Position numbers and translations under genes: made by a program. DNA of 8,022 bases from Actinomycetes bacterium (GTDB taxonomy: Bacteria > Actinomycetota > Acidimicrobiia > Acidimicrobiales > Palsa-688). The DNA is taken from the NCBI GenBank assembly GCA_021816565.1, contig JAKAXN010000201.1:1-8022 (forward strand), given 5' to 3'. Each line of letters starts with the position of its first letter. Position 1 is the first letter of the stretch. The notes under the pieces are model-generated. The model was not told the DNA's origin. It saw only the letters and a program-made list of their open reading frames with translations, and searched no databases. This document shows positions 1 to 5,746 of the stretch, one piece after another.

Positions 1-450
1 CTTGCCGACCTCCTGGGAGTGGCGGAACAGGATGGAGAGCATGGGGCCCGACGCCCCCTCGGCGTGGGCGGCCTCCCAGGCGTCACCCAGCTGGCCCAGG
101 ATCTCCCCCTCGCCGAGCACCGCCGAGTCCAGCCCGGCGGCCACCTTGAACAGGTGCCGGACCGCGGCCTCCTCGTGGTACTCGTAGAGGTGGGAGGAAA
201 AAGCCTCGGGCGGGGTGCCGCTCCAGTCCGCCATGAAGTTGCGGATGGCGTTGATGGCGGCGTGGTAGCGGGGGGCGACGGCGTACACCTCGGTCCGCTG
301 GCAGGTGGAGACCACCACCACCTCGCTCAGGTGCTCGGACGCCCGCAGGTCGTGCAGCGCCTTGGGCAGACGCGACTCGGTGACCGCCATGGTCTCGAGG
401 ACCGACAGCGGGACGCTTCGATGGTTGAGGCCGACTACTACGACAGACAC
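1..450 (-). CDS. hemA: Glutamyl-tRNA reductase HemA, N-terminal 150 residues (runs off the window)
   Basis: HemA reduces glutamyl-tRNA(Glu) with NADPH to glutamate-1-semialdehyde, the first committed step of C5-pathway haem synthesis in the cytoplasm. The 150 visible codons match the N-terminal catalytic domain: the opening V-V-G-L-N-H-R-S-V-P motif, the active-site stretch S-T-C-Q-R-T-E-V-Y with the catalytic cysteine at residue 50 as in E. coli, and G-L-D-S-A-V-L-G-E-G-E-I-L-G-Q near residues 104-118. The usual family sequence after the cysteine is Asn-Arg, so Gln51 is unusual. Family length is about 420-450 residues, so roughly two thirds lie beyond base 1. The start is a GTG at 448-450, with AAGGGAG about 11 nt upstream. 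It overlaps the end of the preceding sirohaem gene by 13 nt, which implies cotranscription and probably translational coupling. The family assignment is firm. Confidence 0.96.
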   Translation of the reverse strand, partial: MSVVVVGLNHRSVPLSVLETMAVTESRLPKALHDLRASEHLSEVVVVSTCQRTEVYAVAPRYHAAINAIRNFMADWSGTPPEAFSSHLYEYHEEAAVRHLFKVAAGLDSAVLGEGEILGQLGDAWEAAHAEGASGPMLSILFRHSQEVGK

Positions 451-1058
451 GCCTGGAGGCGCTCCCTTGCCTGGGCCACGAGGCCCTTCCTTATCAGTTC
501 GAGCATGTCCGAATCCAAGGCCTTTCGCCAGTCGAGACCTTCGGTCGATCGGCCGGCGGCCTGAAGCTCGTCTCTCGCCTCGGACAGCAATTCGGCCAGG
601 CGGCCGATCTCGGGTCCGAGCTGGGCGGCGATCTGGTCCCGCAGCCACCCGGCCAGGGCCGGGCTGTGGCCGCCGGTGGACACCGCCACCGACACCGGAC
701 CCCGGCGCAGCACCGCGGGGAGGGTGAAGGCGCAGGCGGCGGGGTCGTCGGCGGCGTTGACCCACACCCGGGCGTGGTGGCCGTCGGCGTGGACCCGGCG
801 GTTGACCTCGGGGTCGTCGGTGGCGGCGATGGCCAGCCACGCCCGGTCCAGGTCACCCGCCGTGTAGGGCCGCTCCTCGACCTGCACCGGCATGTCCCGG
901 ATCTCGGCGCACACCTCGGGGGCCACGACGACCACGTCGGCGCCGGCGTCGAGCAGGGCCGCCACCTTGCGGGCGGCCACCGTCCCTCCGCCGACGACCA
1001 CGCAGCGCCGGCCGGCCACCACCAGGCTGACCGGGTACAGCACCTCCGACACCGGCAC
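438..1058 (-). CDS. Precorrin-2 dehydrogenase / sirohydrochlorin ferrochelatase (CysG N-terminal / Met8 / SirC type)
   Basis: The 206-residue product belongs to the bifunctional or monofunctional family that oxidises precorrin-2 to sirohydrochlorin with NAD+ and, in some members, inserts Fe2+ to make sirohaem. An N-terminal Rossmann motif G-G-G-T-V-A-A-R-K lies at residues 23-31. V-N-A-A-D-D-P at 100-106 carries the aspartate pair aligned with catalytic Asp104 of CysG. A-V-S-T-G-G-H-S-P at 125-133 is the family's substrate-binding signature. No uroporphyrinogen methyltransferase domain is attached, so the SUMT step must come from another gene. The start is GTG at 1056-1058, two bases after the rex stop; GGTGGGGG upstream is a weak ribosome binding site. 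A second in-frame GTG lies two codons later. Its end overlaps hemA by 13 nt. Whether it chelates iron as well as oxidises cannot be decided from sequence. Confidence 0.93.
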   Translation of the reverse strand: MPVSEVLYPVSLVVAGRRCVVVGGGTVAARKVAALLDAGADVVVVAPEVCAEIRDMPVQVEERPYTAGDLDRAWLAIAATDDPEVNRRVHADGHHARVWVNAADDPAACAFTLPAVLRRGPVSVAVSTGGHSPALAGWLRDQIAAQLGPEIGRLAELLSEARDELQAAGRSTEGLDWRKALDSDMLELIRKGLVAQARERLQACLS

Positions 1059-1060
1059 GC

Positions 1061-1702
1061 TCAGGCCCCCACCGGGGCGGTGTCACCGCTGTGACGGTAG
1101 AAGCTGAGGATCTGCAGCTCGACGCCGAGGTCGACCTGGCGCAGGGCGATCTTGTCGGGCACCACCACGGTGGTGGGGGCGAAGTTGAGGATGCAGCCGA
1201 CACCGGCCTCCACCAGGGTGTCGACCACCCCCTGGGCGGAGGACGCGGGGGTCGTGATGACCGCGATGTCCACCTCTTTTTCCCGGAGCACCTCCACCAT
1301 GGACGACGCCGGCTGGACCACCGCCGAGCCGACCTGCATCCCCACCTTGGCCGGGTCGGCGTCGAAGGCGGCCACCACCGCGAACCCCCGGGCCGGGAAC
1401 CCGCCGTAGCTGGCCAGGGCCCGCCCCAGGTTGCCGAGGCCCACGATGGCGACCCGGCGCTCGGCGTCGAGGCCCAGCCGCCGGTTGATCTGCTTCAGGA
1501 GGTACTGCACGTCGTAGCCCACGCCCCGGGTTCCGTAGGACCCCAGGTAGGACAAATCCTTGCGGACCTGCGCGGCGTTGACCCCGGCCCGGGCGGCCAG
1601 CTCCTCGGACGACACCGTGTCGCTCTCCGCCTCGCCCAGCACCCTCAGGTACACCGGTAGGCGGCTAACGGTCGCCTCGGGAATGCGCCGTCCCGCAGCC
1701 AT
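1061..1702 (-). CDS. rex: Redox-sensing transcriptional repressor Rex
   Basis: Rex binds operators upstream of respiratory and fermentative genes when NADH/NAD+ is low and releases them when NADH binds. The 213-residue length is normal. Residues 1-75 form the winged-helix DNA-binding domain, including S-S-E-E-L-A-A-R-A-G-V-N and the family-typical V-R-K-D-L-S-Y-L-G-S-Y-G-T-R-G-V-G-Y segment. Residues 84-93, V-A-I-V-G-L-G-N-L-G, are the NAD(H) Rossmann loop, with the NADH-specifying acidic residue at A-A-F-D114. I-T-T-P-A at 139-143 and the C-terminal V-E-L-Q-I-L-S-F-Y-R helix complete the fold. It heads a rex-sirohaem-hemA group, an arrangement like rex-hemACD of Streptomyces. The ATG start at 1700-1702 has no Shine-Dalgarno sequence; a TANNNT hexamer seven bases upstream suggests a leaderless transcript. 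I found no convincing Rex operator (TTGTGAANNNNTTCACAA type) upstream. Confidence 0.97.
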   Translation of the reverse strand: MAAGRRIPEATVSRLPVYLRVLGEAESDTVSSEELAARAGVNAAQVRKDLSYLGSYGTRGVGYDVQYLLKQINRRLGLDAERRVAIVGLGNLGRALASYGGFPARGFAVVAAFDADPAKVGMQVGSAVVQPASSMVEVLREKEVDIAVITTPASSAQGVVDTLVEAGVGCILNFAPTTVVVPDKIALRQVDLGVELQILSFYRHSGDTAPVGA

Positions 1703-1709
1703 GACCGTC

Positions 1710-1715
1710 AGCGTA
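1710..1715 (-). promoter_or_regulatory. Candidate -10 element for a leaderless rex transcript
   Basis: Read on the minus strand, TACGCT lies seven bases before the rex ATG, where a -10 box would place the first transcribed base on the start codon. It fits the actinobacterial TANNNT consensus. The rex start has no Shine-Dalgarno sequence; the nearest purine run, AAGGGG, is over 20 nt away and overlaps the preceding stop. No clear -35 hexamer is visible, as is common for this promoter class. The call is an inference from spacing only. Confidence 0.25.
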
Positions 1716-1721
1716 CCGTCG

Positions 1722-2519
1722 TTACCCCTTGTCCGGGCAGAGCCATACCTGGTCGCCGGGCGCCACCCCCACCCGCTCGGCCGCCGAGCGGCGGTTGCAG
1801 CTCAGGGCCAGCAGCCCGTACGAGTCGATCACCAGGGCCACCTCGTCGTCGCCGATCTCCCCGTAGGACCGCACGACGCGCACCGGATGGGCACCCCCGC
1901 CGGTGCGGGCCTCGGCCACCGCGCCGATGAGGCGGCTCACGTCGTCGGGGGCGGCGTTGAGCTGGGCGTTGCCGAAGTGGTCCACCCACAGCACCTCCGT
2001 CCGCAGCCGGCCGTCCCCCTCGACCCGGGGCCCGGCGACCGGCTGGCCGACCAGACCGGCCGGGTCGATGGGCCGGCCCAGAGCGGCCAGGGGCTCACCG
2101 TTGGCCGCCCGGGCGGCGGCGGGGGCGAACACGTCGCGCCCGGCGAAGGTGGCGCCCGGAGCGTGGGGGTTGGGGGGCAGCTCGACCGCCGCGCTCGGGC
2201 CGCCGAGGCGGGCTGCGGCGGGGAGGAGGAGCCCGTTGTCCGGGCCGACCAGTACGGCACCGGCGGCCGCCACCTCTACGGCCACCGCCCGGCGCTCGGT
2301 ACCCACGCCCGGGTCGACCACGCCCAGGATGACCCCGGGGACCAGCCAGGGGGCGGCCCGCCACAGCGCCATGGCGCCGGCCCGGATGTCATGGGAGGGG
2401 ACGAGATGGGTGACGTCGACGACGCGGGCGGTCGGGGCGTAGCGGGCCACGACCGCGTGGAGGACCCCGACGAACTCGTCGGCGAGGCCGAAGTCCGTGA
2501 GGATCGAGACGGTGCTCAG
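1722..2519 (-). CDS. SAM hydroxide adenosyltransferase-like protein (DUF62 / SAM hydrolase family), probable CTG start
   Basis: Members of this family hydrolyse S-adenosylmethionine to adenosine and methionine and are related to fluorinase and chlorinase. The recognisable N-terminus reads S-I-L-T-D-F-G-L-A-D-E-F-V-G from residue 5, so the gene must begin upstream of the first in-frame GTG (2448-2450), which would delete the essential T-D-F-G. The only start-like codon that keeps it is a CTG at 2517-2519, overlapping the TGA of the upstream HTH gene; this gives 265 residues, normal for the family. V-V-D-P-G-V-G-T-E-R at 67-76 provides the Asp and Arg (69, 76) of the Asp-Arg-His triad. The third motif reads T-F-A-G-R-D at 124-129 where F-H-G-R-D is expected, so the histidine appears lost. 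The C-terminal D-H-F-G-N-A-Q-L-N and the final beta-domain fit the family. The 19-nt gap to rex suggests a shared operon. Catalytic activity is uncertain. Confidence 0.88.
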   Translation of the reverse strand: MSTVSILTDFGLADEFVGVLHAVVARYAPTARVVDVTHLVPSHDIRAGAMALWRAAPWLVPGVILGVVDPGVGTERRAVAVEVAAAGAVLVGPDNGLLLPAAARLGGPSAAVELPPNPHAPGATFAGRDVFAPAAARAANGEPLAALGRPIDPAGLVGQPVAGPRVEGDGRLRTEVLWVDHFGNAQLNAAPDDVSRLIGAVAEARTGGGAHPVRVVRSYGEIGDDEVALVIDSYGLLALSCNRRSAAERVGVAPGDQVWLCPDKG

Positions 2520-2710
2520 CCGGCTTGGGTGTACTGGTCGGCGAGGTAACGATCGACGTCGGCCTCGCGGATTCGGTAGGAGCGCCCGACTCTCACGGCC
2601 GCCAGCTGCCCGGACTGGATGAGCCGGTAGACCGTCATGTTGGACACACGCAGCTGGCCGGCTACCTCAGCGACGGTGACGAACCTGGATTCGGACTCGT
2701 TTTTAGGCAC
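2516..2710 (-). CDS. Small excisionase-like helix-turn-helix DNA-binding protein (proC-linked)
   Basis: The 64-residue protein is almost entirely one winged HTH of the excisionase/MerR-like type: V-T-V-A-E-V-A-G-Q-L-R-V-S-N-M-T-V-Y-R-L around residues 11-30 is the HTH, and V-R-V-G-R-S-Y-R-I followed by E-A-D-V-D-R-Y-L is the wing and closing helix. It resembles a conserved actinobacterial family found just after proC (Rv0500A in M. tuberculosis). No integrase or phage gene is nearby, so a chromosomal regulator is more likely than a prophage excisionase. I chose GTG 2708-2710, preceded by AAGGGTGGT at 6 nt. An in-frame GTG at 2747-2749 would add 13 residues, but it sits inside the spacer of the predicted promoter and lacks a ribosome binding site. 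The target genes are unknown. Confidence 0.88.
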   Translation of the reverse strand: MPKNESESRFVTVAEVAGQLRVSNMTVYRLIQSGQLAAVRVGRSYRIREADVDRYLADQYTQAG

Positions 2711-2737
2711 GCGTGCACCACCCTTCTCCGTCCTACG

Positions 2738-2766
2738 AGGGTACGCCACCCGGCGGCGGTCGCCAA
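2738..2766 (-). promoter_or_regulatory. Predicted promoter for the small HTH gene
   Basis: On the minus strand TTGGCG (2761-2766) and TACCCT (2738-2743) are separated by exactly 17 bases. They resemble a housekeeping -35 and the actinobacterial TANNNT -10. Transcription would start near 2731, about 20 bases before the GTG at 2710. It lies in the short gap after proC, so the HTH, SAM hydrolase-like, rex and tetrapyrrole genes could be transcribed independently of proC. This is a visual match only. Confidence 0.4.
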
Positions 2767-2785
2767 CCGCGGCGTGCGCCGGCCG

Positions 2786-3652
2786 TCAGTGGGGCCGGCC
2801 CAGCTCCTGCGCCCGCTGGGCCGCGGCCATCACCGCGTCCAGGAAAGCGGAGCGCACCCCGGCCGCCTCCAGGGCCCGCAGACCGGCTGCGGTGGTGCCG
2901 CCCGGGGAGGTGACCGCAGCGCGCAGGGCCGACGCCTCCTCCCCGGTCTCGGCCAGGAGGCGGGCCGAGCCGAGCAGCGTCTGCACCGCCAGCTGGCGGG
3001 CCACCGGCCGGGTGAGGCCGGCCAGCACCCCGGCGTCGACCATGGCCTCGGCCACCAGGAACACGTAGGCCGGCCCCGATCCCGACAGGCCGGTGACGGC
3101 GTCGAGCGAGGCCTCCGGCAGTTCCACCACCGTGCCGATGGCCCCCAGGATGGCGCTGGCCCAGGCCACGTCGTCGGGGCCGGCCCTGGTCCCGGCGGAG
3201 ACGGCGGCGGCGCCGGCGCCCACCAGGGCCGGGGTGTTGGGCATGGCCCGCAGCACCGCCGCCCGGCCCATGACGGCCTCCATGTCGGCCAGGCTGACGC
3301 CTGCCGCGATGGACAGCACCCGCCCGACGCCGAGCGAGTCGAGGCCGGCACACACCCCGGTCACGTCGTGGGGCTTGACCGCCACCACCGCGCCGGCAGC
3401 GCCCCAGTCCGGGCCGGGCCCGCCGGCGGCCAGCCGGGCGCCGGCCGCCTCGACGGTGCCTTCGACCACGAGGCCCCGATGGTTGCCGAGCAGTTCCTCC
3501 CGCCGGCCCGGCGCGGTCTCGACCACGGCCAGGCGATCGGCCGGCCAGCCCCGCCCCAGGAGGCCACCGGCCAGGGCCTCACCCATGCGGCCGCCGCCGA
3601 CGATGAGGAGGTGGCCGGCCCGGTCGAAGGTTTCGTCGGTTCGCTCGCCCAT
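2786..3652 (-). CDS. proC: Pyrroline-5-carboxylate reductase ProC
   Basis: ProC reduces 1-pyrroline-5-carboxylate to L-proline with NAD(P)H, the last step of proline synthesis, in the cytoplasm. The 288-residue product carries the complete family pattern: Rossmann loop G-G-G-R-M-G-E-A-L at residues 19-27, V-K-P-H-D at 92-96, R-A-M-P-N-T-P-A-L at 135-143, L-S-G-S-G-P-A-Y-V-F at 189-198, and the C-terminal signature V-T-S-P-G-G-T-T-A-A-G at 237-247, with the all-alpha dimerisation domain between them. A non-homologous lead of about 12 residues precedes the first beta strand. The ATG at 3650-3652 has only a poor ribosome binding site (CTAGGG) and a TAGGGT hexamer seven bases upstream, so it may be leaderless. 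It lies 75 nt before the small HTH gene, a proC-HTH pairing also seen in mycobacteria. Confidence 0.97.
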   Translation of the reverse strand: MGERTDETFDRAGHLLIVGGGRMGEALAGGLLGRGWPADRLAVVETAPGRREELLGNHRGLVVEGTVEAAGARLAAGGPGPDWGAAGAVVAVKPHDVTGVCAGLDSLGVGRVLSIAAGVSLADMEAVMGRAAVLRAMPNTPALVGAGAAAVSAGTRAGPDDVAWASAILGAIGTVVELPEASLDAVTGLSGSGPAYVFLVAEAMVDAGVLAGLTRPVARQLAVQTLLGSARLLAETGEEASALRAAVTSPGGTTAAGLRALEAAGVRSAFLDAVMAAAQRAQELGRPH

Positions 3653-3659
3653 GGAATGG

Positions 3660-3695
3660 ACCCTAGGCGAAGCGCCCCGGTCCGGCGCCGGGGCG
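3660..3695 (-). promoter_or_regulatory. Candidate proC promoter with overlapping inverted repeat
   Basis: On the minus strand TAGGGT (3660-3665) lies seven bases before the proC ATG and fits a TANNNT -10 of a leaderless transcript. A perfect 8-bp inverted repeat, CGCCCCGG / CCGGGGCG with a 7-nt centre (arms 3673-3680 and 3688-3695), covers the place where the -35 would sit. It could be an operator. If transcription starts further upstream it could instead form a hairpin in the leader just before the start codon. GC-rich repeats arise easily by chance at this base composition. Confidence 0.25.
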
Positions 3696-3704
3696 GGTGA
3701 CGCC

Positions 3705-3718
3705 GCCGCCCGGGCGGC
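3705..3718. repeat. 14-bp perfect palindrome in the proC-mshA intergenic region
   Basis: GCCGCCCGGGCGGC is self-complementary around position 3711/3712. Together with the neighbouring inverted repeats it makes this gap the most structured non-coding stretch of the window. No function can be assigned; a dimeric regulator site or chance GC-rich symmetry are both possible. Confidence 0.3.
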
Positions 3719-3808
3719 CTGGCCGGTCCGTTCGCACTTCCCCGAGCGAACTCGCTGGCTCAGACCGGCCCGGACGGCCGACTCCGGCGACAGTACCGGT
3801 GGAGTCAG

Positions 3809-3830
3809 GGGTGGGCAAGGGGTCCCACCC
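3809..3830 (-). terminator. Possible hairpin terminator downstream of mshA
   Basis: GGGTGGG (3809-3815) pairs with CCCACCC (3824-3830) across an 8-nt loop, giving a perfect 7-bp GC-rich stem about 50-70 bases after the mshA stop. There is no T tract on either strand, so it is not a classical intrinsic terminator; T-less hairpins have been proposed as terminators in actinobacteria. Because the stem is symmetrical it could act in either direction. Confidence 0.25.
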
Positions 3831-3854
3831 GGGGTGCCGGGCCGGGGCCGGTCA

Positions 3855-3870
3855 GCGGCCAGCCGGCCGC
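3855..3870 (-). terminator. Short GC hairpin just after the mshA stop
   Basis: GCGGCC (3855-3860) and GGCCGC (3865-3870) form a 6-bp stem with a 4-nt loop starting about ten bases after the mshA TGA. Position favours a role in ending the upstream operon's transcript or protecting its 3' end, but there is no T run and the stem is short. Confidence 0.22.
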
Positions 3871-3880
3871 CCGGCGGATC

Positions 3881-5188
3881 TCAGCCGCAGGCCACCAGGG
3901 TGGAGCTGGCCAGGTACGCCACCCGGCTCCACAGGTCGGCGGCGGCTCTCTGCCAGGTGTAGGCGCCGGCCCGCGCCGCCGCCCGGATGCCCATCCGGGA
4001 CGCTCCCTGCGGGTCGCCGAGCAGGGCGGCCAGCGGTTCGGCGTAGCCGGCCGGGTCCCGCCCCTCCACCAGGAAGCCGGTGCTGCCGTGATGCACCAGA
4101 GTGGTCAGCCCGCCGACCGCCGAGGCCACCACCGGGATGCCGCAGGCGGCGGCCTCGAGGGCCACCAGCCCGAACGACTCGGAGTGGCTCGGCACCACGC
4201 ACACGTCGGCCGCCCGGAAGTAGGTCGAGAGGATCTCGTGCGGCTGCGGGGGCAGCATCTGCACCGCCCCCTCCAGCCGGTTGGCGGTGATGGCCCGGCG
4301 GACCGCGGCCATCTCAGCCGGACCCTGGGGCCCGCTCGGACCGCCGATCAGGATGATGCGGGCGTCCGCCGCCCGGCCGCCGGCACCGCGTATGCCGGCC
4401 AGAGCCTCCACGGCCACGGACGGGCCCTTGAGGGGCTGGATGCGCCCGACGAAGAGCACGATCGGGTGGTTGTCGGGCAGGCCGAGGGCCCGGCGGGCCT
4501 GGCGACGGTCCCCGGGGGTGAAGAAGGCGTGCTCGACCCCCGGGGCGACCATGGCGATCCGCTCGGGGTCGGCCCCGTAGAGATCAGCCAGCTGATCGGC
4601 CTCGACCCGGCACGACGCCAGCACGGCATCGGCGCAGCCGACGATGTCGGCCTCGGCCCGGGCCCGCCGGGCCGGTTCGAGCACCGAGATGGCTTCCGGG
4701 CTGGCGTCGGCCTTGACCCGGTCGAGGGTGTGGAAGGTGACGAGCAGGGGGAGCTCCAGCTCGTGCTTCAGGGCGTGGCCGGCCAGACCCGACAGCCAGT
4801 AATTGGCGTGGATGGCGGCAACCGGCCGACCCTGGGCTTCGAGGCGGCGCAGTTCGGCCCCCACGCCGGCGGTCCACTCGTCGACCAGCTCCGGCAGGGA
4901 CTCCTTGACCACCGGGGCCCGGGGTCCGGCCGCCACGTGGTGGACCCTGAATCCCGGCTCCACCGTCACCACCCGGGGCTGCACCGGGTCCTCCGCCCGG
5001 GTGAACACCTCGCACTCGACCCCCGAGCGGGCCAGGGCCGTGGCCAGCTCCCGGACGTACACGTTCATCCCGCCGCCGTCGCCGGTCCCGGGCTGGGCCA
5101 GCGGCGAGGTGTGCATGGACAGCACCGCCAGTCGGCGGACCGGTTCGGGACCGTGGCCCCACTCTCCGACGCTCTCGAGGAGGTCCAC
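3881..5188 (-). CDS. mshA: D-inositol-3-phosphate glycosyltransferase MshA (mycothiol synthesis)
   Basis: MshA transfers GlcNAc from UDP-GlcNAc to 1L-myo-inositol-1-phosphate, the first step of mycothiol, the main low-molecular-weight thiol of actinomycetes. The 435-residue GT4-family protein has the diagnostic N-terminal stretch M-H-T-S-P-L-A-Q-P-G-T-G-D-G-G-G-M-N-V-Y at residues 25-44, H-A-N-Y-W-L-S-G at 127-134, the second-domain F-V-G-R-I-Q-P-L-K-G at 256-265, and S-E-S-F-G-L-V-A-L-E at 346-355 with the paired glutamates of retaining GT-B enzymes. The start is GTG 5186-5188, five bases after the stop of the XRE gene; GGGAGGA lies about 16 nt upstream, rather far, so a start a few codons downstream (a GTG at codon 7 or 17) is possible. 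About 230 bases of non-coding DNA follow, so it probably ends the operon. Confidence 0.96.
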   Translation of the reverse strand: MDLLESVGEWGHGPEPVRRLAVLSMHTSPLAQPGTGDGGGMNVYVRELATALARSGVECEVFTRAEDPVQPRVVTVEPGFRVHHVAAGPRAPVVKESLPELVDEWTAGVGAELRRLEAQGRPVAAIHANYWLSGLAGHALKHELELPLLVTFHTLDRVKADASPEAISVLEPARRARAEADIVGCADAVLASCRVEADQLADLYGADPERIAMVAPGVEHAFFTPGDRRQARRALGLPDNHPIVLFVGRIQPLKGPSVAVEALAGIRGAGGRAADARIILIGGPSGPQGPAEMAAVRRAITANRLEGAVQMLPPQPHEILSTYFRAADVCVVPSHSESFGLVALEAAACGIPVVASAVGGLTTLVHHGSTGFLVEGRDPAGYAEPLAALLGDPQGASRMGIRAAARAGAYTWQRAAADLWSRVAYLASSTLVACG

Positions 5189-5193
5189 CGGGA

Positions 5194-5712
5194 TCAGAGC
5201 GGGTCCTCCCCGGGGGCGACCGAGGACCGGCCGGCCGGGCCGGGCTCGCCGCCTGCCGCCCCGGGCTCACCGGCCTGGGCCGGATCAGTGGCAGCGGCAG
5301 GCCGGCCGGGTGCCGCCGGTCGGGCCGCGGCTGTCGGCACCGACGGCGCCTGGTCGACGTCGACGCCGTTCTCGCGGCGGAACGACAGGTAGATCCGCAG
5401 CAGCGTCTGCTTCTGGTCGTCGGTGAGGGCCGGATCGGCGAGGATGGCCTCGGTCAGGCTGCCCCCCACCTCCCGGGGGTCGAGGATGCCGGCCCGCACG
5501 TACAGGGTCTCAGCCGATATGCGCAGGGCCTTGGCGATCTGTTGGAGGATCTCCGCCGACGGCCGGCGCAAGCCCCGTTCGATCTGGCTGAGATAGGGGT
5601 TCGAGATCCCGGCCATGTCCGAGAGGCGGCGAACCGACAGGCGGGCGACCGAGCGCTGCTCACGGATGAACTCGCCCAGCTCCCTCCACGGATCGGGGAA
5701 CTCCTTCATCAT
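5194..5712 (-). CDS. XRE-family transcriptional regulator with Ala/Pro/Gly-rich tail
   Basis: The 172-residue protein begins with an HTH_3/XRE domain (residues about 11-68). The recognition region S-N-P-Y-L-S-Q-I-E-R-G-L-R-R-P-S is the hallmark of a conserved actinobacterial family that includes Rv0474 of M. tuberculosis, followed by I-S-A-E-T-L-Y-V-R-A-G-I-L. A conserved helical segment (residues 85-115) may mediate dimerisation. From about residue 120 it becomes a low-complexity Ala/Pro/Gly tail that is probably disordered and variable between species. The ATG at 5710-5712 has GGAGG at 5 nt; a second ATG directly after it has 8-nt spacing and is equally possible. It sits 34 nt after the receiver gene and 5 nt before mshA, so it is probably cotranscribed with both. 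The target promoters are unknown. Confidence 0.92.
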   Translation of the reverse strand: MMKEFPDPWRELGEFIREQRSVARLSVRRLSDMAGISNPYLSQIERGLRRPSAEILQQIAKALRISAETLYVRAGILDPREVGGSLTEAILADPALTDDQKQTLLRIYLSFRRENGVDVDQAPSVPTAAARPAAPGRPAAATDPAQAGEPGAAGGEPGPAGRSSVAPGEDPL

Positions 5713-5746
5713 GTCGGCCTCCGGGCCCCGCCGGCGCCTACCGCGA

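Noticed and set aside
1082..1095. GTCAC-CGCT-GTGAC inverted repeat as a possible Rex operator
   Set aside because: The half-sites are arranged outside-in compared with the Rex consensus (TGTGA...TCACA), and the repeat lies within the last codons of rex rather than at a promoter.
2516..2710. Prophage or integrative element, suggested by the excisionase-like HTH
   Set aside because: There is no integrase, attachment repeat, tRNA or phage gene nearby, and the family is a known chromosomal companion of proC in actinobacteria.
2747..2749. Upstream GTG as start of the small HTH gene
   Set aside because: It falls between the predicted -35 and -10 boxes, has no ribosome binding site and adds residues not needed by the domain; GTG 2708-2710 has a good site.
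1560..5392. Very long open frames on the plus strand (for example 1560-2549, 2525-3700, 3093-3962 and 4088-5392)
   Set aside because: They lie antisense to SAM hydrolase-like, proC and mshA genes that have clear motifs. Their translations are low-complexity Arg/Pro/Ala/Gly/His strings without any family motif, as expected from GC-rich codon use.
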